Source: VXMF01 sp965206775 (lineage in GTDB: Bacteria > Acidobacteriota > Terriglobia > Bryobacterales > UBA6623). Taken from it: a stretch of DNA of 64,000 bases. The stretch covers positions 2,728,001-2,792,000 of the forward strand of contig CBDBKU010000002.1 in assembly GCA_965206775.1 (NCBI GenBank), written 5' to 3'. The notes beneath the pieces were generated by a model. That model saw only the letters and a program-made list of their open reading frames with translations, made no database searches and was not told the DNA's origin. Numbering within the stretch: position 1 is the first letter of the stretch; the number at the start of each line of letters is the position of its first letter. Shown here in pieces: positions 59,673 to 64,000 of this stretch. A program made the position numbers and the translations under genes.

Positions 59673-62600
59673 ATGCGCTCGCGAATGCTTTTCATTTCAC
59701 TTCTAATTTTGGTCCCAGCGCTTCCGTTGCTTGCGCAAATCAACACCGGAACGATTCTTGGGACGGTTCAGGATGCCCAGGGAGCGGTCGTTCCGGGTGC
59801 TGACATCACGGTCACACTTTCCAGCTTGGGCGTCTCCGTCGTTCTAAGCACCAACGAAGCCGGCGTGTACCAAGCCGCGGGCCTGAGACCAGGTGTCTAC
59901 CGGATTCGAGCCGAGACGGAAGGTTTCAAGACAGCGATCAGAGACGAGATTCGGCTCGCCATCCAGCAGCGTCTAGAGATCGGTTTCATCCTTGAAGTCG
60001 GTGACGTCACCGAGCAAGTCGAGGTCGTAGCCCCGGTGGTAGCTGTGGAGGCCGAGAGCGGCCAGCTCGGCACCGTCATCGATTCCGATGCGATTGCGGA
60101 CCTCCCGCTCGATGGGCGGCGCTACTCGGACTTGATTCTACTGAGTCCCGGCGCAGTCCCGGCACCCGGAGCGCGGTCGAATCCGCGCGAGGCCAGAATC
60201 AACGTCGACGGCAACTTCTCGCTCCAGAACTACTTTGCCCTCAATGGAGTCGACAACAATACGTTTACGACCAATGGACAAGAACGGAGTCCGCAAGCGG
60301 TCCAGCCTCCCCCCGACGCTCTCCAGTCCTTCAAGATTCAGACTCGGACCTACGACGCCGAGTTCGGGTGGAGCCAGGGCGCGGTCATCAACGCCGAGAT
60401 CAAGTCGGGCGCGAACAGGATTCACGGTTCCGGCTGGTACTTTCTTCGCAACGACAAGTTGAACGCCAACAACTTCTTCAACAACGCAGCTGGAGTGGAA
60501 AAGGGGGCCGAGCGCCGAGGCCAGTACGGACTCACCTTGGGCGGGCCGATTGCGCAGAATCGGACCTTCTTCTTTGCCGATTACCAGCGCACGGACGCCA
60601 ACAAGGCCGGTGGCGCGAACGGCACGGTTCCAACGGCGCAAATGAAGCAAGGCATCTTCACGGGGGACCGCGACCTAAAGATCGACCGGGATGCCAACGG
60701 CACTCCCTTCTATCCGGAGATCGTGCCTTGCGTCGACGAAGTCAACGACATCCTCAATCTCGCGGCGAGCCGAACAGACGGACGGCCTTGCGCCGACCCG
60801 GCCGGCACGGCGCTTGGTGCGCTATATCCAGATCCCAACTCCGGGAAATTCGGTTACCAGTCCGCTCTCGACGTTCCGCTTGCGCAGAACTCCTTCGATG
60901 TCAGGATCGACCACAATTTTTCGGACAAGGACTTTCTGTATGCTTCCTACAGCTTTCTGCAGACTGACACCGTTGTCGAGCAGGGTCCGTTTCCGAACCC
61001 GCTGGCCACAGGGGGATTCACGGCCAATAGCTATGTCCGCGGGCAACTGATGGCGCTGACCTGGAACCGGATCTTCAGTCCGTCCGTGTTCAACAGCCTT
61101 CGATTCGGATTCAATCGCATCTATTCGACGTCCGATCCCATCGCACCCGAAGGTGACGCCGGGCCGGACTACGGACTGAATTCCCTGCCCGGGACGTTCG
61201 CTTTCGGCCTCCCTCCGATCCGCGTTTCCGGCTACACCTTGCTAGGCACTTCGGAGTGGAGGCCCCAGTTCCAGGTTTCGCAGGTTTTTCAGTTGCTGGA
61301 CAACCTCAGCTTGGTTCGGGGAAAGCACTCGCTCAAGCTCGGATTCGAATACAAGCGGGCGATGAACGAGTACCTGGACGTCAAAGCTCCCAACGGCCGC
61401 TACATCATTCCCAGGAGCTATGTCGGGGACGGATTCGCTAACCTTCTGCTGGGCAACGTCGGCAGAGTCGAAGCCACTTCGGCACTGGTGCCTCATACCT
61501 ACACCGACGGTGCCATGTTCTACCTGCAGGATTCCTTCAAGGCCACGTCCAACCTCACGCTCAACTTCGGGGTCCGGTACGAATACTTCACACCGATTAT
61601 GGAACGGGACAACCTCATGTCCAATTTCGATCCCACTGCGAACGGAGGCCGGGGAGCGTTGATCACCGCGAATCCCGGGGATCTCGGCCAAGTCCCGTGC
61701 TCGTTCGAATGCGTGCAGCGAGTGCAGGGAGACGGCATCTTCAGCAGGGCTCTGGTCCATCCCGACCGCAACAACTTGGCGCCTAGGTTCGGAGCGGCCT
61801 ATCGCATCGGCAAGCATACAGTCATCAGAGGCGGCTACGCGATTTTCTACCAAGCGATCGACAGGCTGGGCAGTTCGGCCGCGCTTTCGTTGAACCCCCC
61901 TCAGCTGATCGAATTCCGCGGACTCGAGTCGCAGTTTGACGAGCCGCCGAAGCTGCTGCTGAGCCAGCCGTTTCCCGGGGGGAGCAACGAGTTCAATCCG
62001 CAGCGCATCGATCTCCGAAGTCGCAGCTTCTTCGAAACGGCGCCTTGGTCCCAGCAGTACAGCTTCGGGTTCCAATTCCAACTCCAAGAGAGTTATTTGA
62101 TGGATATCTCGTACGTGGGTGGAGACTCCAACCGGATCCGCAAGCTCCAGGCCCTGAACCAAGGTCGCTTACACGCGGATGGAACGGTGTCGCACCCCTT
62201 CCCGGACTGGGCGCGCTTGAGCGACCATCTGGCCAGCAATGGCAACGCCAACTACAACGCCCTGCAGATGAGCCTGCGGCGCGCGATGGTCGGGGGATTG
62301 GCCTTCAACATGAACTACACCTGGAGCAAAGCGCTGGGGGATACGCAAGACAATCTCTCGGGCGGAGCGTCCTTCAGCAATGTCCGGCCGCAGAATGCCT
62401 ATGATCTGGCAGCCGACTACGGACGGCTGGTCTTTGACCAGACGCATCGGTTCGTGTTCAATTGGATTTGGGAAATCCCGTTTGCGAGCGACGGGCCTGC
62501 GCGCCACGTCCTGGGCGGCTGGCAGTTCAATGGCATCTGGAGTTCCACCTCCGGCGCTCCCATCGGCATCCGCGGCCCCGACCGGAGCCGAACTCGGAGC

Positions 62601-62960
62601 CAGAACGCCCGGGCGGACTGCATCGGCAACCCGGAGGGCCCGAGGACCGTCGCGCAGTTCTTCAATACGTCGGCGTTCGCAATTGCCCAGAACGGGACCT
62701 TCGGCAACTGCGGAGTCGACAGCTTGAGCGGCTGGCCGCATCACAATTTCGACCTTTCCCTCTTCAAGAATTTCGATCTGGGGTTCAGCGAAGACGCCAA
62801 GTTGCAGGTCCGGTGGGAGTTCTTCAACGCCTTCAATACACCTCAGTTCAACAATCCGAACAACAGGGTGGATAGGGGCCAGTTCGGCAGAACTACCGCG
62901 GTTCTGGATCCCTTGAGGGAGGGCCGAGTCATTCAATTCGGGTTGAAGTTCATTTTCTAG
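59673..62960 (+). CDS. TonB-dependent receptor with carboxypeptidase-regulatory domain (Oar-like)
   Basis: 1095 aa from ATG 59673, with AAGGAGG 6 nt upstream. The signal peptide is MLFISLLILVPALPLLAQ. Then a carboxypeptidase-regulatory-like fold (about 25-105; GTVQDAQGAVVPGADITVTL), a plug (about 115-240) with DLPLDGRRYSDLILLSPGAV and FALNGVDNNTFTTNGQERSP, and a beta-barrel ending VIQFGLKFIF with C-terminal Phe. It has the same architecture as the receptor at 6425, but the two are clearly divergent in sequence. The barrel contains paired Cys loops (IVPCVDEVNDI...GRPCADPAG; VPCSFECVQ). The nested insertion element lies about 220 nt upstream, outside the promoter proposed here. An amino-acid permease gene follows after 113 nt, which hints at peptide or amino-acid uptake, but this is weak. 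Confidence 0.93.
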   Translation: MRSRMLFISLLILVPALPLLAQINTGTILGTVQDAQGAVVPGADITVTLSSLGVSVVLSTNEAGVYQAAGLRPGVYRIRAETEGFKTAIRDEIRLAIQQRLEIGFILEVGDVTEQVEVVAPVVAVEAESGQLGTVIDSDAIADLPLDGRRYSDLILLSPGAVPAPGARSNPREARINVDGNFSLQNYFALNGVDNNTFTTNGQERSPQAVQPPPDALQSFKIQTRTYDAEFGWSQGAVINAEIKSGANRIHGSGWYFLRNDKLNANNFFNNAAGVEKGAERRGQYGLTLGGPIAQNRTFFFADYQRTDANKAGGANGTVPTAQMKQGIFTGDRDLKIDRDANGTPFYPEIVPCVDEVNDILNLAASRTDGRPCADPAGTALGALYPDPNSGKFGYQSALDVPLAQNSFDVRIDHNFSDKDFLYASYSFLQTDTVVEQGPFPNPLATGGFTANSYVRGQLMALTWNRIFSPSVFNSLRFGFNRIYSTSDPIAPEGDAGPDYGLNSLPGTFAFGLPPIRVSGYTLLGTSEWRPQFQVSQVFQLLDNLSLVRGKHSLKLGFEYKRAMNEYLDVKAPNGRYIIPRSYVGDGFANLLLGNVGRVEATSALVPHTYTDGAMFYLQDSFKATSNLTLNFGVRYEYFTPIMERDNLMSNFDPTANGGRGALITANPGDLGQVPCSFECVQRVQGDGIFSRALVHPDRNNLAPRFGAAYRIGKHTVIRGGYAIFYQAIDRLGSSAALSLNPPQLIEFRGLESQFDEPPKLLLSQPFPGGSNEFNPQRIDLRSRSFFETAPWSQQYSFGFQFQLQESYLMDISYVGGDSNRIRKLQALNQGRLHADGTVSHPFPDWARLSDHLASNGNANYNALQMSLRRAMVGGLAFNMNYTWSKALGDTQDNLSGGASFSNVRPQNAYDLAADYGRLVFDQTHRFVFNWIWEIPFASDGPARHVLGGWQFNGIWSSTSGAPIGIRGPDRSRTRSQNARADCIGNPEGPRTVAQFFNTSAFAIAQNGTFGNCGVDSLSGWPHHNFDLSLFKNFDLGFSEDAKLQVRWEFFNAFNTPQFNNPNNRVDRGQFGRTTAVLDPLREGRVIQFGLKFIF

Positions 62961-62969
62961 CCGACCTTC

Positions 62970-63003
62970 CAGCCGGTGGGCTCGCGTCTCGGCCCGCCGG
63001 CTG
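62970..63003 (+). terminator. terminator-like hairpin after the second receptor
   Basis: CAGCCGGTGGGC (62970-62981) pairs with GCCCGCCGGCTG (62992-63003) over 12 bp with one G-U pair and a 10-nt loop, starting 9 nt after the stop. No T run is present. Confidence 0.5.
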
Positions 63004-63073
63004 CCTGGCCTGCAAGCGCGCAAGCCGCTCGCGGCCCGTCCGCGGATCGGGCAAACCTGCAGGTCGATCACAA

Positions 63074-64000
63074 ATGCCGACAGAACAATCTTCCCAGGAA
63101 GACTCCGCAGAGGGCCTGATCCGTGGTCTGGGGCTGAAGGAAGCTGTCTCGGCCAACGTGGTCGAGATGCTGGGCATCGGACCCTTTATCACCATCCCAA
63201 TCCTGATTGCGGCCATGGGTGGGCCCCACGCCATGCTGGGGTGGCTGCTGGGGGCGGCGCTAGCCATCTGCGACGGCTTGGTGTGGGCCGAGCTGGGAGC
63301 GGCGATGCCGGGAGCTGGAGGTTCCTACATCTATCTCAGGGAAGCCTACGGCCCCAAGAAGATGGGCCAGCTGATGTCTTTCCTCTTCGTCTGGATGATC
63401 TTCTTCACCGCCCCGCTTTCGGTGGCGACCGGGGCCGTCGGGTTCGCCCAGTACGTCCAGTATCTGGGACCTGAAATCTCTCCTCTGACAACTCAGTTCA
63501 TCGCGGTAGGTCTGTGCCTGCTTGTCACGTTCGCGCTCTACCGCGGGATTCGCACGATCGGCCGACTCTCTTTCGTCCTCATGCTGGTCGCGGTAGGAAC
63601 GATTCTCTGGGTGATCGTCTCAGGGCTGTTCAACATCCGCAGCGACCTTCTCCTCGACATTCCCGATGGATCGTTCTCCTGGTCCTGGGAGTTCGTTTCG
63701 GGCCTGGGCGGTGCTGCGCTCATCGGCATCTACGGGTACGGCGGCTACAACAATATCTGCTTCCTGGGGGGAGAGGTCAGGAACCCAAGCCGGAACATTC
63801 CTTTCGCTGTCATCGCCTCGATCGCCCTAGTGGCACTCCTATACATCTTCCTGAACACCACGATTCTCGGTGTGGTCCCCTGGCGTGAGGCGATGGCCTC
63901 GCAACATGTTGTCTCCGACTTCATGGAAATCGTCTACGGATCCTGGGCCGCCCAGGTCCTGACCTATCTGGTCCTGGGCGCATCGGCCGCATCGGTTTTT
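63074..64000 (+). CDS. APC-superfamily amino-acid permease, 3' truncated by window
   Basis: 309 codons are visible from ATG 63074 to the window end without a stop. The first membrane segment has the APC unwound-helix motif: VVEMLGIGPFITIPILIAAM, corresponding to GIGxFIT in amino-acid transporters. About eight hydrophobic segments are present (starting near residues 30, 52, 92, 132, 155, 200, 240 and 285). WAELGAAMPGAGGSYIYLRE is the conserved second-segment motif and EVRNPSRNIPFAV the loop before the later segment. It imports or exchanges amino acids or amines across the inner membrane; the substrate is not predictable. It may be cotranscribed with the receptor, although a hairpin lies between them. 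Confidence 0.9.
   Translation, partial: MPTEQSSQEDSAEGLIRGLGLKEAVSANVVEMLGIGPFITIPILIAAMGGPHAMLGWLLGAALAICDGLVWAELGAAMPGAGGSYIYLREAYGPKKMGQLMSFLFVWMIFFTAPLSVATGAVGFAQYVQYLGPEISPLTTQFIAVGLCLLVTFALYRGIRTIGRLSFVLMLVAVGTILWVIVSGLFNIRSDLLLDIPDGSFSWSWEFVSGLGGAALIGIYGYGGYNNICFLGGEVRNPSRNIPFAVIASIALVALLYIFLNTTILGVVPWREAMASQHVVSDFMEIVYGSWAAQVLTYLVLGASAASVF

Noticed and set aside
1..64000. tRNA, rRNA or CRISPR loci
   Set aside because: A visual scan found no cloverleaf-like GGTTCGAATCC arms, rRNA-like conserved stretches or regularly spaced repeats; a covariance search would be needed to exclude a single tRNA.

Overview
The window is high-GC DNA (about 60% or more by eye) that most resembles an Acidobacteriota chromosome, probably of the Solibacter/Bryobacterales kind. 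The basis is gene content only: two very large TonB-dependent receptors with an N-terminal carboxypeptidase-regulatory fold (Oar-like), many Tat-exported Gfo/Idh/MocA dehydrogenases and TIM-barrel sugar isomerases, a sulfatase next to a PSD1/DUF1549-DUF1553 cytochrome and a DUF1501 protein, two M81 (MlrC-type) peptidases, and a UvrA-multiheme cytochrome-TPR operon. No rRNA, tRNA or CRISPR array was seen.

Layout. 1-6 kb: a GT21/HpnI-like glycosyltransferase cut by the window edge, two Gfo/Idh/MocA proteins, a MauE/DoxX-thioredoxin fusion and an unrecognised protein. 6.4-9.6 kb: the first Oar-like receptor, with a structured leader. 9.7-15 kb (minus): uvrA, a five-heme cytochrome and a TPR protein. 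15.5-19.5 kb: TPR protein, RNase III, a small exported protein, M20 peptidase and a ferric-reductase-like membrane protein. 19.5-21 kb: gene-poor, with an orphan VapB-like antitoxin. 21-26.6 kb: a TolC-RND-adaptor efflux operon. 27-41 kb: divergent NRAMP relative, UxuA-like dehydratase, two M81 peptidases, HemL-like aminotransferase, then sulfatase, PSD1 and DUF1501. 41-43.7 kb: AbrB-like antitoxin, stomatin/NfeD operon and a photolyase remnant. 43.9-53.4 kb: a saccharide-catabolic block of two isomerases, two dehydrogenases, a tannase-family esterase, a serine hydrolase and a putative glycoside hydrolase.

53.4-59.5 kb is the accessory zone. It holds a broken DUF4338 (DruA-like) gene, a Uma2 endonuclease with a coiled-coil tail, and a nested insertion. 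An IS66-family element (15-bp ends, perfect 8-bp target duplication GATAATTG) carries an ISKra4-family element in its right end (9-bp duplication CTACCTGGG). The inner transposase has about four frameshifts, but its ends and a textbook -1 slippery heptamer after a DUF6788 ORF are preserved. The stack sits about 0.2 kb upstream of the second Oar-like receptor (59.7-63 kb), which is followed by an APC permease cut by the window end.

The genes suggest a heterotroph that degrades complex, partly sulfated or esterified saccharides: receptors bring in oligomers, and exported hydrolases, dehydrogenases and isomerases process them. No complete new defence or mobile system was recognised. The most notable signals are the nested insertion, the decayed remnants, the candidate leaderless promoters, the structured receptor leader and the rearranged 3' end of the cytochrome gene.
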